Below, in pieces: positions 29,102 to 37,749 of a stretch of DNA of 64,000 nt. The translations under genes were made by a program, and so were the position numbers. The first letter of the stretch is position 1; each line of letters starts with the position of its first letter. Below the pieces are notes generated by a model. That model ran no database searches and was not told the origin of the DNA. It worked only from the letters and a program-made list of their open reading frames with translations. Source of the DNA: Paenibacillus catalpae (lineage in GTDB: Bacteria > Bacillota > Bacilli > Paenibacillales > Paenibacillaceae); assembly GCF_900112695.1 (NCBI RefSeq), contig NZ_FOMT01000003.1, positions 372,001 through 436,000 of the forward strand, read 5' to 3'.

Positions 29102-31780
29102 ATGGACAAGTGGATATTAATTGACGGCAATAGTATCGCGAACCGTGCATTTTACGCGATGCCGCCGCTTACAAACTCAGCAGGTTTACATACGAATGCG
29201 GTATTTGGATTTACAACGATGCTGCTTAGATTGCTGGAAGAAGAGAAGCCGACACATGTGCTTGTTGCATTTGACGCGGGCAAAGTGGTGTTCCGGCATG
29301 AAGGCTATACGGAATATAAAGGCGGCCGTGCGAAAACTCCGCCTGAGCTGTCTGAGCAATTCCCGGTTATGAAGGATTTGTTGAAAGCGTTCGGTATCTC
29401 TCAATTCGAGCTGTCCGGCTATGAAGCCGATGATATTATCGGTACGCTGACGCGTATGGCCGACGAGCAGAACGTGCAGACCCTGGTTGTTACAGGCGAT
29501 AAGGATATGCTGCAGCTGGCTTCGGATAATGTGACGATTGCGATTACACGCAAAGGGATCAGCGAAGTGGAGCAGTTCTCCCCGGCTGCCATTGATGAGA
29601 AATACGGGTTGAAGCCAATGCAAATCATTGACCTGAAAGGTCTGATGGGCGATGCTTCCGATAATATTCCGGGTATTCCGGGCGTTGGCGAGAAGACGGC
29701 GCTGAAGATGCTGCATGAATTCGGATCCGTCGAAGAAGTGCTGGCGAATACGGACAGCCTGAAAGGCAAGATGAAGGAAAAGGTCGAGACGCATAAAGAC
29801 GATGCGATTATGAGTAAAAAGCTTGCAACGATCTTCCGTGAAGTGCCGCTTGAGCACGGCGTGGACGATATCCGTTATGACGGCTACCAGCCGGCGGTAC
29901 TTGCAGATGCATTCCGCAAGCTGGAATTCAAATCGTTGATCGAGCGTCTGGATTTGAGCGGCGAAGGAGCGGACAGCGGGGAAGAAGCTGCCCTTGCCGT
30001 TGAACTGAATGTGGTCGTTATTGAATCGGATAATGACGGTGAAGCCTTGCAGACTATGCTGTCAGCCCTTCAGGAGGCAGGCGCGGATCATGGCTTATAT
30101 GTAGAAGCGATTGGCGAGAACCCGCATCAGGCAGTCGTGTTGGGTCTTGCTGCAGCAGTTGGAGATACGGCGTATGTTGTGCCAATAGCTGCACTTCAGC
30201 AGCCGTTTGCTGCGGAGCTGCGCTCTTGGCTTGCTGATGAAGACAAGCCTAAGAACGGCTTCGATACGCATAAGATTGAGCTGGCTCTCGGTTGGAGCGG
30301 GATCGAATGGAAAGGCGCAGCCTTTGACGTGCAGCTTGCCGCTTATTTACTTGATCCGACAGATACGAACCTGACGCTGAATGCTTTATGCGACCGTTAC
30401 GGCCAAGCTTCGGTGCCGCTGGATGAAGCGGTATACGGCAAAGGTGCCAAGTTCAAGGTGCCGGATACCGAGCTGCTGTACCGCCATCTTGCGGTGAAGG
30501 CAGATGCCGTTCGCAAGCTGACGGCCCTGGAGAGTGCCGATCTGGAGAAGAGAGGCATGAACAAGCTGTTTTATGAGCTGGAACAACCGTTATCTGTTAT
30601 ATTGGCCGGCATGGAGCGACAAGGGATTGAGGTCGAAAAAGCAGAGCTGGAACGTCTTGGCAGCGAACTTGAGAGCAAGCTGACATCAGCTGTAAGTGAA
30701 ATTCACCGCTTGGCTGGTATGGAGTTCAATATTGGCTCACCTAAGCAGCTTGGCGAGGTTTTGTTTGAAATGCTGGGACTTCCCGTTCAGAAGAAGACGA
30801 AGACCGGTTACTCGACAGATGCGGAAGTGCTGGAGAAACTGGCGCCATATCATGAGATCGTTCCGCTAATCCTGCATTACCGTACTTTGTCTAAGCTGCA
30901 GTCAACGTATATCGAAGGTCTCCTGAAAGAGATCCGTCAGGAAACCGGCAAGATCCATACGTATTACCGCCAGACGATTGCGGCAACCGGACGCCTGAGC
31001 AGCCAGTTCCCGAATCTGCAGAACATTCCGATCCGCCTTGAGGAAGGCCGGCAGATCCGCAAGGCATTTGTTCCGTCCGAGCCGGGCTGGTATATTCTGG
31101 CGGCGGACTATTCGCAGATCGAACTGCGCGTTCTTGCCCATATTTCCGGCGATGAGCGGCTGAAGGAAGCTTTTATCCACGACATGGATATTCATACAAA
31201 GACGGCGATGGACGTATTTGGCGTGTCTGCCGATCAGGTGGATGCGAATATGCGCCGTTCGGCGAAGGCTGTTAACTTCGGCATTGTGTACGGAATCAGT
31301 GATTTTGGTTTATCACAGAACTTGAACATTACGCGTAAGGAAGCGGCGAAGTTTATCGAGCAGTACTTCGAAGTTTTCCAGGGCGTACGCAAGTATATGG
31401 ACGATATCGTCATGCAGGCTCGCCGTGACGGCTTTGTAACGACATTGCTGGAGCGCCGCCGTTACCTGCCTGAGATTAAGGCATCCAACTTCAATCTCCG
31501 CTCCTTCGCAGAGCGTACGGCGATGAATACGCCGATCCAGGGGACTGCAGCCGATATTATCAAGCTGGCGATGGTGCGCATGGATGAGACCCTTCGCGAG
31601 CGCGGGCTGAAGAGCCGCATGCTGCTTCAGGTACATGACGAACTTGTCTTTGAAGTTCCTGAAGAAGAGCTTGAGCTCATGAAGGAGCTTGTGCCAAGTG
31701 TCATGGCGGGTGCGCTGCAGCTTGATGTACCGCTGAAGGCGGACGTGAACTACGGCGTCAACTGGTACGAAGCGAAGTAA
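29102..31780 (+). CDS. polA: DNA polymerase I
   Basis: 892 aa. Residues 1-290 are the 5'-3' flap exonuclease (LIDGNSIANRAFYAMPPL; GDKDMLQL; GIPGVGEKTA). Residues about 300-490 form the 3'-5' exonuclease fold; it seems inactive, as in other Firmicutes, since the usual DxE motif I is not evident (DHGLYVEAIGENPH in its place). Residues about 500-892 are the polymerase, with motif A DYSQIELRVLAH, motif B RRSAKAVNFGIVYG and motif C QVHDELVFE. It fills gaps and removes RNA primers in replication and repair. It starts a run with mutM, ytaF and coaE. An extended -10 (TGGTATGATAG) lies about 40 bp upstream. Confidence 0.98.
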   Translation: MDKWILIDGNSIANRAFYAMPPLTNSAGLHTNAVFGFTTMLLRLLEEEKPTHVLVAFDAGKVVFRHEGYTEYKGGRAKTPPELSEQFPVMKDLLKAFGISQFELSGYEADDIIGTLTRMADEQNVQTLVVTGDKDMLQLASDNVTIAITRKGISEVEQFSPAAIDEKYGLKPMQIIDLKGLMGDASDNIPGIPGVGEKTALKMLHEFGSVEEVLANTDSLKGKMKEKVETHKDDAIMSKKLATIFREVPLEHGVDDIRYDGYQPAVLADAFRKLEFKSLIERLDLSGEGADSGEEAALAVELNVVVIESDNDGEALQTMLSALQEAGADHGLYVEAIGENPHQAVVLGLAAAVGDTAYVVPIAALQQPFAAELRSWLADEDKPKNGFDTHKIELALGWSGIEWKGAAFDVQLAAYLLDPTDTNLTLNALCDRYGQASVPLDEAVYGKGAKFKVPDTELLYRHLAVKADAVRKLTALESADLEKRGMNKLFYELEQPLSVILAGMERQGIEVEKAELERLGSELESKLTSAVSEIHRLAGMEFNIGSPKQLGEVLFEMLGLPVQKKTKTGYSTDAEVLEKLAPYHEIVPLILHYRTLSKLQSTYIEGLLKEIRQETGKIHTYYRQTIAATGRLSSQFPNLQNIPIRLEEGRQIRKAFVPSEPGWYILAADYSQIELRVLAHISGDERLKEAFIHDMDIHTKTAMDVFGVSADQVDANMRRSAKAVNFGIVYGISDFGLSQNLNITRKEAAKFIEQYFEVFQGVRKYMDDIVMQARRDGFVTTLLERRRYLPEIKASNFNLRSFAERTAMNTPIQGTAADIIKLAMVRMDETLRERGLKSRMLLQVHDELVFEVPEEELELMKELVPSVMAGALQLDVPLKADVNYGVNWYEAK

Positions 31781-31789
31781 AGGCTGACG

Positions 31790-32000
31790 CAGGATTGACA
31801 ATCCTATCCTTCTCAAGCGAAGTTTCGCTTGCTCAATGTGGGAATAGCGAAGCTAACCCACCTGTGCGAAAGTTTCGCGTAAGCAAGGGATTGACAAACT
31901 ATCCCTCTCAAGCGAAGTTTCGCTTGCTTAATGTGGGAATAGCGAAGCTAACCCACCTGTGCGAAAGTTTCGCGTAAGCAAGGGATTGACAAACTATCCC
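31790..32000. repeat. Two tandem copies of a 95-bp palindrome-rich repeat plus a partial third
   Basis: The unit begins at about 31792 and again at about 31888 (matching points 31811 and 31906, period 95), with a partial third start at about 31983. Each unit begins GGATTGACA and holds three small inverted repeats: AAGCGAA-GT-TTCGCTT, GTGGG...CCCAC and GCGAAA-G-TTTCGC. The copies are almost identical. They fill the polA-mutM gap. TTGACA at 31985 and TATAAT at 32024 are too far apart to make one promoter. Confidence 0.9.
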
Positions 32001-32050
32001 TCTCCTAAGCCGCTTCGAATCAGGTATAATGGGTGTTGAGGTGAGTAGAC

Positions 32051-32914
32051 ATGCCTGAATTGCCAGAGGTAGAAACGGTAAGAAGAACATTAATTGAGCT
32101 TGTCGCCGGTAAACGAATTGCTTCGGTGACAGTTAAGCTGCCGCGTATTATACAACGCCCTGCTGAGCCGGAGGCGTTCGCAGCGGCATTAGCCGGACGG
32201 ACGATTCAGACCGTTGAACGGCGCGGAAAGTTTCTGAGAATTGTATTGGATGGTCTCGTGCTTGTCTCCCATCTTCGGATGGAAGGACGCTATGGCGTGT
32301 TCCCAAGCGATGAGCCGGTTGAACTTCATACCCATGTCCTGTTTCATTTTGATGATGGAACAGATTTGAGATATAAAGATGTACGCCAGTTTGGCACCAT
32401 GCACCTGTTCGAACCTGGTACGGAGTTCGAGATGAAACCGCTGAATAAGCTGGGCCTGGAGCCTTTAGATAATGATGCTTTTTCAGCGGAGGCTTTACGA
32501 GGTCTGCTCGGAAAAAAAACGGGTCTTATCAAGCCGCTTCTGCTGAATCAGGAATATGTGGTGGGGCTTGGCAATATTTATGTGGATGAGGCTTTATTTC
32601 TTGCAGGCATTCATCCGGAGCGGACAGCCGATTCCTTAAAGAAGGCGGAATGGGTCCTTCTTCATGAGGCGATTGTTTCGACGCTCGCCAAGGCTGTCGC
32701 AGCAGGCGGTTCTTCCGTTAAATCGTATGTGAACGGGCAAGGGGAGATGGGCATGTTCCAGCACCAATTGCTTGTATACGGCAGGAAGAACGAGCCTTGC
32801 ACGAATTGCGGCCGGTTAATTGAGAAATCCGTTGTAGGCGGCAGAGGAACGCATACTTGCGCGAGCTGCCAGCCATATCCGAAAGCCCGTAAAAAGGCTG
32901 TCCGGCAGGTTTAA
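32051..32914 (+). CDS. mutM: Formamidopyrimidine-DNA glycosylase
   Basis: A 287-aa base-excision repair enzyme that removes 8-oxoguanine and formamidopyrimidines and then cuts the abasic site. The catalytic N-terminus MPELPEVETVRRTL is intact, with Pro as residue 2 after Met removal. The helix-two-turn-helix contains NIYVDEALFLAGIHP. A C-terminal zinc finger reads CTNCGR...CASCQ. ATG 32051 is behind GAGGTGAG. It follows polA across a 95-bp repeat array; mutM after polA is the usual Bacillales arrangement. Confidence 0.98.
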   Translation: MPELPEVETVRRTLIELVAGKRIASVTVKLPRIIQRPAEPEAFAAALAGRTIQTVERRGKFLRIVLDGLVLVSHLRMEGRYGVFPSDEPVELHTHVLFHFDDGTDLRYKDVRQFGTMHLFEPGTEFEMKPLNKLGLEPLDNDAFSAEALRGLLGKKTGLIKPLLLNQEYVVGLGNIYVDEALFLAGIHPERTADSLKKAEWVLLHEAIVSTLAKAVAAGGSSVKSYVNGQGEMGMFQHQLLVYGRKNEPCTNCGRLIEKSVVGGRGTHTCASCQPYPKARKKAVRQV

Positions 32915-33031
32915 TGCACCCTAACCAATTCCCCGCATATGCTGTTGTTGTTACGAACAATAGGCGGATGTCTAGATAAGCGCGCTACAGCGTTAGGAAA
33001 AGACATCCCAGTGTGCGGGGAGGGCTGCGGG

Positions 33032-33730
33032 TTGTTCGCGCATTTTGCTTCATTGCTGGTGCTTGCTTTTGCTGTCAGTGTGGACGGCTTCGGAGTAGGC
33101 GTGACATACGGATTGCGGCGAATTAGAATACCGCTCTTGTCGGTTGTTATTATCGCATGTTGCTCAGGATTGGTTATTTTTTTATCGATGCTGGTTGGTT
33201 CTTGGATTACGGGGTATTTGTCTCCTTTTGTGGCAAAGCTGTTTGGGGCGGTTGTTCTTGTCGGCATTGGGACATGGGCGCTGCTGCAGCTAAGACGAAG
33301 CGGGCGTGAAGCTGCTGAAGGTCAGGCAGAAGGCGATGCCGAGCACGCAGCAGAAGCGGATTCGGACCCGTCTGACCGGTCTCATCCTGTTCTTGTTGTC
33401 ATCGTTGAATTGAAGCGCCTGGGATTGGTTATACAAATATTGCGGACTCCGCAGGCCGCCGACGTGGATAAGTCGGGGACGATCTCTGCAGCCGAAGCGG
33501 TAATGCTGGGGGTTGCCCTGTCATTTGATGCTTTAGGCGCCGGTATCGGAGCTGCCATGATCGGGTTATCTCCGTTATTAACTCCAATTATGATCGCTGC
33601 GGCGAGTGCTATTTTTTTGCTTGGCGGGATGCGGTTTGGCTTCCGGTTCTCTAACTGGAAGGGTATGCAGGCGGTATCGGTGCTCCCGGGCATTTTATTG
33701 ATAGTTATCGGAATTTGTAAGCTTTTATAA
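33032..33730 (+). CDS. ytaF: Sporulation membrane protein YtaF (MntP-like)
   Basis: 232 aa. TTG 33032 is chosen because GGGGAGGG at 33017-33024 is seven bases upstream and the protein then begins with a membrane segment (MFAHFASLLVLAFAVSVDGFG); the open frame extends to 32939 but the extra residues are not membrane-like. Six membrane segments occur in two MntP-type halves with Asp-containing motifs (AVSVDGFGVG; ALSFDALGAG). A hydrophilic, acidic central loop is present. Bacillus YtaF is linked to sporulation; MntP relatives export manganese. It sits between mutM and coaE as usual. Confidence 0.88.
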   Translation: MFAHFASLLVLAFAVSVDGFGVGVTYGLRRIRIPLLSVVIIACCSGLVIFLSMLVGSWITGYLSPFVAKLFGAVVLVGIGTWALLQLRRSGREAAEGQAEGDAEHAAEADSDPSDRSHPVLVVIVELKRLGLVIQILRTPQAADVDKSGTISAAEAVMLGVALSFDALGAGIGAAMIGLSPLLTPIMIAAASAIFLLGGMRFGFRFSNWKGMQAVSVLPGILLIVIGICKLL

Positions 33731-33768
33731 AGGAACAGGCAGGATCTATTTGAACGGGGTGAAAGCTA

Positions 33769-34359
33769 ATGAAGATCGGTTTAACCGGCGGGATCGCTAC
33801 CGGCAAAAGCACCGTTGCTGCCATGCTGGTAGAACGCGGTGCGCTGCTGGTCGATGCTGATCAGGTTGCGAGAGAGGTTGTTATGCCCGGCGAACCGGCT
33901 TTAGAGGCGGTCGCCTCTGCGTTTGGACAAGCTGTTATACATACGGACGGAACGCTTAACCGGAAAGCGCTGGGCGGAATTGTTTTTAACAACCGCGAAT
34001 CGCTGGCACAGCTTGAGAGTATACTACATCCGGCCATTCGTAATCGCATGCAGCAGCAGATCAGGCAATATGAGGAGCAGTCTCAGTTGGTTGTAGCTGA
34101 TATCCCTTTATTGTATGAGACAGGGCAGGAAGGACTGTATGACGGCATTATGGTCGTATACGTTCCTCAGCAGCTTCAGCTGAAACGGCTGATGGAGCGC
34201 AACGGTTTGCCAGAAGAAGAAGCATTACGTCGCATTGGACTTCAAATGGATATCGAGCAGAAGAGAAGCCGTGCGGATTGGGTAATTGATAATAGCGGTT
34301 CACTTGAAGAGACAAGACGACAGGTGGACGATTTTTGGAAAAGCAAGGATTTGCCATGA
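33769..34359 (+). CDS. coaE: Dephospho-CoA kinase
   Basis: 196 aa. Catalyses the last step of coenzyme A synthesis, ATP-dependent 3'-phosphorylation of dephospho-CoA. The P-loop is GLTGGIATGKST at the N-terminus. DADQVAREV and the lid region (LMERNGLPEEEALRRI) are typical. ATG 33769 has GGGGTG upstream. Its stop overlaps the start of the lytic transglycosylase gene (ATGA), indicating coupling. Confidence 0.97.
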   Translation: MKIGLTGGIATGKSTVAAMLVERGALLVDADQVAREVVMPGEPALEAVASAFGQAVIHTDGTLNRKALGGIVFNNRESLAQLESILHPAIRNRMQQQIRQYEEQSQLVVADIPLLYETGQEGLYDGIMVVYVPQQLQLKRLMERNGLPEEEALRRIGLQMDIEQKRSRADWVIDNSGSLEETRRQVDDFWKSKDLP

Positions 34360-34922
34360 GGTGGTTAGTTCGAAAAAGAGTGCTGCTTCTTCTGCTCATC
34401 GGCCTCATTGGTGTGTTATTTCTGAATTCCAATTGGATTGCCCGCATGATGTATCCGATACAATTCAAGGAAGACATAAGTGCAAGTGCATCGAATTATG
34501 GCGTTGACCCACATCTGATTGCGGCAATTATCCGGACGGAAACGAACTATTCCACCGGACAGGTCTCGAAAAAAGGGGCACTTGGCCTCATGCAGATTAT
34601 GCCCGATACGGCGGACTGGATCATTAAGCAGGCGGATTTCTCGAATGTAACCCGAGATATGCTGCAGAATCGGCCTGATGTCAGTATTGAAGTCGGAGCA
34701 TGGTATTTACAATCCTTGCACAAACAATTTAACCAGAATTCCATAGCGGTTATCGCAGCTTATAATGCCGGTCCCGGCAATGTAAGAAAGTGGCTTGATT
34801 CAGGCAGATGGGACGGCAGGCTGGATACGGCGGATCAGATTCCGTACGGGGAAACCAGGCACTATGTACAACGCGTTATTTATTATTATAATAAGTACAA
34901 AGATCTTTATCCGGTTATCTAA
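34356..34922 (+). CDS. Membrane-anchored lytic transglycosylase (SLT domain)
   Basis: 188 aa from ATG 34356, which overlaps the coaE stop. One N-terminal membrane segment (VRKRVLLLLLIGLIGVLFL) anchors an extracytoplasmic SLT domain. The catalytic Glu is in IIRTETNYSTG, followed by the hallmark GALGLMQIMPDTA and AAYNAGPGNVRKWL. It cleaves peptidoglycan between MurNAc and GlcNAc, producing anhydro-ends. It is the last gene of the polA-coaE run. Confidence 0.95.
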   Translation: MRWLVRKRVLLLLLIGLIGVLFLNSNWIARMMYPIQFKEDISASASNYGVDPHLIAAIIRTETNYSTGQVSKKGALGLMQIMPDTADWIIKQADFSNVTRDMLQNRPDVSIEVGAWYLQSLHKQFNQNSIAVIAAYNAGPGNVRKWLDSGRWDGRLDTADQIPYGETRHYVQRVIYYYNKYKDLYPVI

Positions 34923-34940
34923 TTTAGACGAGAAGAAGCC

Positions 34941-34974
34941 TTGGCCGTCCGCCGCTTCAGGACGGAACAGCCAA
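34941..34974. terminator. Hairpin between convergent genes
   Basis: TTGGCCGTCC and GGACGG-AACA-GCCAA pair around a nine-base loop. No strong T-run follows. Confidence 0.45.
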
Positions 34975-35000
34975 AGCATCTGTTATACATGATGAAATCA

Positions 35001-35213
35001 TTATTGACGGCCTGCAAGGGATTGTTCGGCAATTTGCACCAAGCGGCGAGTAATGTTACCCCCGATGTAGCCTGCGTCTTTAGTAAGCAGGTTGCCATAG
35101 TAACCGTCTTGCGACAACGCAATACCCAGCTCTTGAGCGACCTCGTATTTCATTTGGTCCAGTGCTGCAGTGGCTTGCGGTACAAGCAGTGTGCTGCTGT
35201 TGTTCGAGCTCAT
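35001..35213 (-). CDS. Alpha/beta-type small acid-soluble spore protein
   Basis: A 70-aa SASP that coats and protects spore DNA. Both family signatures are present: KYEVAQELGI, with the GPR protease cleavage site between E and L/I, and GGNITRRLVQIAEQSL. The start ATG 35213 follows AGGAGGTG. It is convergent with the transglycosylase gene and divergent from nrdR. Expression in the forespore under sigma G is expected from the family; no promoter was assigned with confidence. Confidence 0.95.
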   Translation of the reverse strand: MSSNNSSTLLVPQATAALDQMKYEVAQELGIALSQDGYYGNLLTKDAGYIGGNITRRLVQIAEQSLAGRQ

Positions 35214-35330
35214 TGATGTTCACCTCCTTGCGGTTGGTAAATGTATTATGTGCGGAATTCGCAACTTCATTCAGGTAACGATTGGAAATTATTAAAATAA
35301 TAAAAACAGGATTCGGAAGGAGTGAAAATG

Positions 35331-35816
35331 ATGAAATGCCCATACTGCGATTTTGCAGGTACGAAGGTGCTTGATTCCAGACCAGCAAATGAGAACAAAT
35401 CCATTCGCAGACGGCGCGAATGTGAGAAATGCAGCCGAAGGTTCACGACTTTCGAGATGATTGAGGAAACTCCGCTGATCGTTATCAAGAAAGGCGGCAG
35501 CCGGGAAGAATTCAGCCGTGACAAAATTCTCCGCGGCCTCATACGGGCTTGTGAGAAACGCCCAGTGTCCGTTGAACGTCTCGAGGTTATCGTCTCCGAA
35601 GTTGAGAAGGAGCTTCGTACTACTGCTCTTGCAGAAGTGGAGAGCCGTGATATCGGTGAGATCGTGATGAGCCAGTTGTATCCGGTGGACGAAGTCGCTT
35701 ATGTGCGGTTTGCATCCGTCTACAGACAGTTCAAGGACATCGATATGTTCATGAAAGAGCTGAACAGCTTGTTGTCCAAGCATCCGATTAACATGAACAA
35801 TCCAGGCAACATGTAG
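35331..35816 (+). CDS. nrdR: Transcriptional repressor NrdR
   Basis: About 161 aa. The canonical start MKCPYC corresponds to ATG 35331; an adjacent ATG (35328) and a GTG (35322) share the same GGAAGGAG. The N-terminal zinc ribbon has CPYC and CEKC pairs with [20 protein letters not shown] between them. An ATP-cone domain follows ([20 protein letters not shown]). It represses ribonucleotide reductase genes when ATP/dATP are bound. Confidence 0.97.
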   Translation: MKCPYCDFAGTKVLDSRPANENKSIRRRRECEKCSRRFTTFEMIEETPLIVIKKGGSREEFSRDKILRGLIRACEKRPVSVERLEVIVSEVEKELRTTALAEVESRDIGEIVMSQLYPVDEVAYVRFASVYRQFKDIDMFMKELNSLLSKHPINMNNPGNM

Positions 35817-36030
35817 CTGAATGAGATAGTCCTTTCCTTAAGCAGCAGGGGAGGGCTATTTGCTCTTATGAAGGGAGAGGAGTGAGGTTATTCGTCACTT
35901 GACAGCATGTGGCGTTCAAGTGAAGGAGGGTCCCGTTGCCCGTACAGGGGCAATAGGCAAGATATCGTGTCCGTCTATACGTGACCCCGATCTCAAACGA
36001 TGTAAATTAAGTTTGGGATAACTGCAAAGG
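35817..36030. other. Intergenic region with three consecutive stem-loops, possible structured RNA
   Basis: A terminator-like ATAGTCC...GGGCTAT hairpin follows nrdR at about 35825-35862. Further on are TCACTTGA (35895-35902) with TCAAGTGA (35916-35923), a TTGCCC-GTACA-GGGGCAA hairpin enclosed by GGGTC...GACCC (about 35927-35988), and ATCTCAAAC...GTTTGGGAT (about 35990-36020). No open frame fits. It may be a small RNA or the leader of the tRNA transcript. Confidence 0.4.
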
Positions 36031-36036
36031 GAAGGA

Positions 36037-36066
36037 TTGACAGGCATCATTTTTCTATGCTATTAT
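36037..36066 (+). promoter_or_regulatory. Promoter of tRNA-Ala
   Basis: TTGACA (36037-36042) and TATTAT (36061-36066) are 18 bp apart and end 18 bases before the tRNA. Confidence 0.7.
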
Positions 36067-36084
36067 TTTGCTATTCTAGCATTT

Positions 36085-36160
36085 GGGGCCATAGCTCAGC
36101 TGGGAGAGCGCATCGCTGGCAGCGATGAGGTCAGGGGTTCGATCCCCCTTGGCTCCACCA
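36085..36160 (+). tRNA. tRNA-Ala (anticodon GGC)
   Basis: A 76-base tRNA with encoded CCA. Acceptor arms GGGGCCA and TGGCTCC pair. The D-arm starts TAGCTCAGCTGGGAGAGCG, the anticodon loop is CTGGCAG in a CATCG/CGATG stem, and the T-arm has GGTTCGATCC. The last 20 bases (36141-36160) recur exactly at 41382 and 41617 and nearly at 41852, marking it as a probable integration target. Confidence 0.97.
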
Positions 36161-36174
36161 TAATAAAAACACTC

Positions 36175-36205
36175 AAAACCCTTGTGAATCAAGGGTTTTT
36201 CTTTA
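36175..36205 (+). terminator. Terminator after tRNA-Ala
   Basis: AAAACCCTTG-TGAAT-CAAGGGTTTT is followed by TCTTTATTTTT. Just beyond, TTGGGGACG is repeated in tandem (about 36252 and 36263) in a short frame ending at 36306. No gene is assigned there. Confidence 0.88.
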
Positions 36206-36377
36206 TTTTTGGCAAGATGATAATTGGCGGTAAAGTACCTATTTTCGGTAATTGGGGACGGATTGGGGACGAAAAATTATTTGAAGCATTTAAGTGGTTT
36301 CTTTAAAACCAGCAAATATAAACGACAGCATAGTTAGAAAACAGCATATGGAGTGCAGATATTTTGTTAGTTAATTT

Positions 36378-36475
36378 TGAATTGACCGGTGAACGTTAGT
36401 TCAACCCATTTTAGAGAATCTGGCTTGGAAGCAGCAGCTACATTTTCATTTAACTATTGGGCAGGGACCCAGTTA
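36378..36475. repeat. Cassette-boundary repeat R1 (two half-sites)
   Basis: Left half-site TTGAATTGACCGGTGAACGTTAGTTCAA (36378-36404) and right half-site TTAACTATTGGGCAGGGACCCAGTTAA (about 36450-36475) flank a GCAGCAGCT-containing middle. Both match the hairpin consensus TTAAnCTA...TAGTTTAA seen five more times down to 39682. The space from 36206 to 36377 holds no recognisable gene. Confidence 0.65.
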
Positions 36476-36551
36476 AGTATTAATGAGTTTTTCTTGAATA
36501 TCAGATGTTCGTTATAATATAGCTACTATGATAGGTTAATTGGAGGGGCAC

Positions 36552-36731
36552 ATGTTTCGGTCTTCAATGAAACTTGATGAAGTAAGAGTAATTGGCAGGG
36601 ATAAAGCAGTGGAGCAATTGAAGTTCTTAGTAGTACAGCAAATTAGAGCAGCTGGTAAAGAGGAAAACAATTATAGCCGCTCTGTAGAAGAAAATGATAA
36701 AGACCTAATAGTATCTGCAATTCCAAAGTGA
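36552..36731 (+). CDS. Hypothetical 59-aa protein
   Basis: ATG 36552 (MFRSSMKLDEVRVIG) has a strong GGAGGGG at 36542-36548, and a TATAAT at 36513-36518 may be its -10. The product is small, charged and soluble and has no recognised family. It is the first gene of the repeat-separated run downstream of tRNA-Ala and ends in VSAIPK. A short lysine-rich frame (LLKKQVEERKKKLL) lies about 40 bp beyond the stop and may be a decayed extension. Confidence 0.5.
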   Translation: MFRSSMKLDEVRVIGRDKAVEQLKFLVVQQIRAAGKEENNYSRSVEENDKDLIVSAIPK

Positions 36732-36882
36732 TTTCAGATACAAAGCCGCTTTTTCTAGCTGCCAGGTTTGTTAAAAAAGCAAGTAGAAGAACGTAAAAAG
36801 AAGCTATTATAGAGACATGGCATATACTACTTAATCAGCAATAGAATAATTGTAGGTTATGTTATAAGGCGCACATAACCAA

Positions 36883-36913
36883 AACAGGCCTCCTTTCAGA
36901 GGTCTGTTTTTTA
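36883..36913 (+). terminator. Rho-independent terminator
   Basis: ACAGGCCTC-CTTTCA-GAGGTCTGT is followed by a T-run. The rest of the 402-bp gap 36732-37133 holds only repeat R2 and no other gene. Confidence 0.8.
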
Positions 36914-37045
36914 TTGTGGTAATTTGGTTTTTGATTACATTAGCTCTTAGAATACTTTCTCAACCAGACGACAAGAGCTTCAATACAATTTCATATTTTG
37001 TTTAAGAAATTCTATACGGTCTAGAGAACCAAAGAGCTAAAGTTA

Positions 37046-37074
37046 TTAAGCTAACGGGCAGGATAGTTCCAATT
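37046..37074. repeat. Cassette-boundary repeat R2
   Basis: TTAAGCTAACGGGCAGGATAGTTCCAATT is a single half-site close to consensus, 60 bp before the next gene. Confidence 0.65.
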
Positions 37075-37133
37075 CATGGTAAAATAATCGTAGAGGGAAT
37101 GAGATGAACCAAGCATAATGAGAGGTGAATGCA

Positions 37134-37601
37134 TTGGAATTTGGCGAAGACTTAATAAAAGAGTTCTTAGAACATAAAGAAGCAAATCCAAACACATTTA
37201 CTTGGTGGAGTTTTGTGAACATAAAATCTGATTTACAAACAGCACTCGGGTTTGCAAAGTTCTTCTATCCAGAAATCATAGAAGTTAATGGATGTTTTCT
37301 TCTGAAGGACAAATATGACGAACAAAGATTTCAAAGCTGGAAAGATGCCTGTAATAATAGCAAGAAGTGTATTGAACGAATGATGAATCTATACGAATTG
37401 GCTGACTTCTTTCATATCAATACTACCTTTGATGAGGGAGATGACATACAGGGGCAAGTCAAAGCATTAGGTGAAGCATTGAAGTTGTTTTGGTCAATGA
37501 GCTTCAGAGACAGATTTCCTGAACGCCAGATTGTCGTAGATATCTTTGTAGAGTATGACGACCAACTCTTTATCACCGTTTATGAAGAACTAAACAAATA
37601 A
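37134..37601 (+). CDS. Hypothetical 155-aa protein
   Basis: TTG 37134 (MEFGEDLIKEFLEH) is preferred because GAGAGGTG ends six bases upstream; GTG 37125 overlaps that site. The protein is soluble, acidic and rich in aromatic residues (TFTWWSFVNIKSDLQTALGFAKFFYPE), mostly helical by eye. No family is recognised. Flanking repeats R2 and R3 make it a stand-alone cassette. Its AT-rich codon use differs from the core genes upstream. Confidence 0.7.
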   Translation: MEFGEDLIKEFLEHKEANPNTFTWWSFVNIKSDLQTALGFAKFFYPEIIEVNGCFLLKDKYDEQRFQSWKDACNNSKKCIERMMNLYELADFFHINTTFDEGDDIQGQVKALGEALKLFWSMSFRDRFPERQIVVDIFVEYDDQLFITVYEELNK

Positions 37602-37627
37602 CAATGTGAATTTGCAAACTAAGTAAA

Positions 37628-37654
37628 TTAAGCAAACGGATACTATAGCTTAAT
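37628..37654. repeat. Cassette-boundary repeat R3
   Basis: TTAAGCAAACGGATACTATAGCTTAAT: arms TTAAGC and GCTTAA pair around the CGG-containing loop. It starts 27 bp after the previous stop. Confidence 0.6.
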
Positions 37655-37749
37655 CAATACAGTGGTGGCTGGTCAGGAGATAACTACGTATCTCTAAATG
37701 AACTGATTGCAATTAGTGGAAAATCACTTTTATGGGAAGCTGGTGGTGT

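Noticed and set aside
31985-32029. TTGACA and TATAAT as a promoter for mutM
   Set aside because: The spacing is 33 bp, far outside the 16-18 bp range.
36206-36306. Tandem TTGGGGACG text after the tRNA, considered as the end of a phage integrase gene
   Set aside because: Too short and without integrase catalytic residues; the resemblance is only to the repeated Gly-Asp ends of some integrases.
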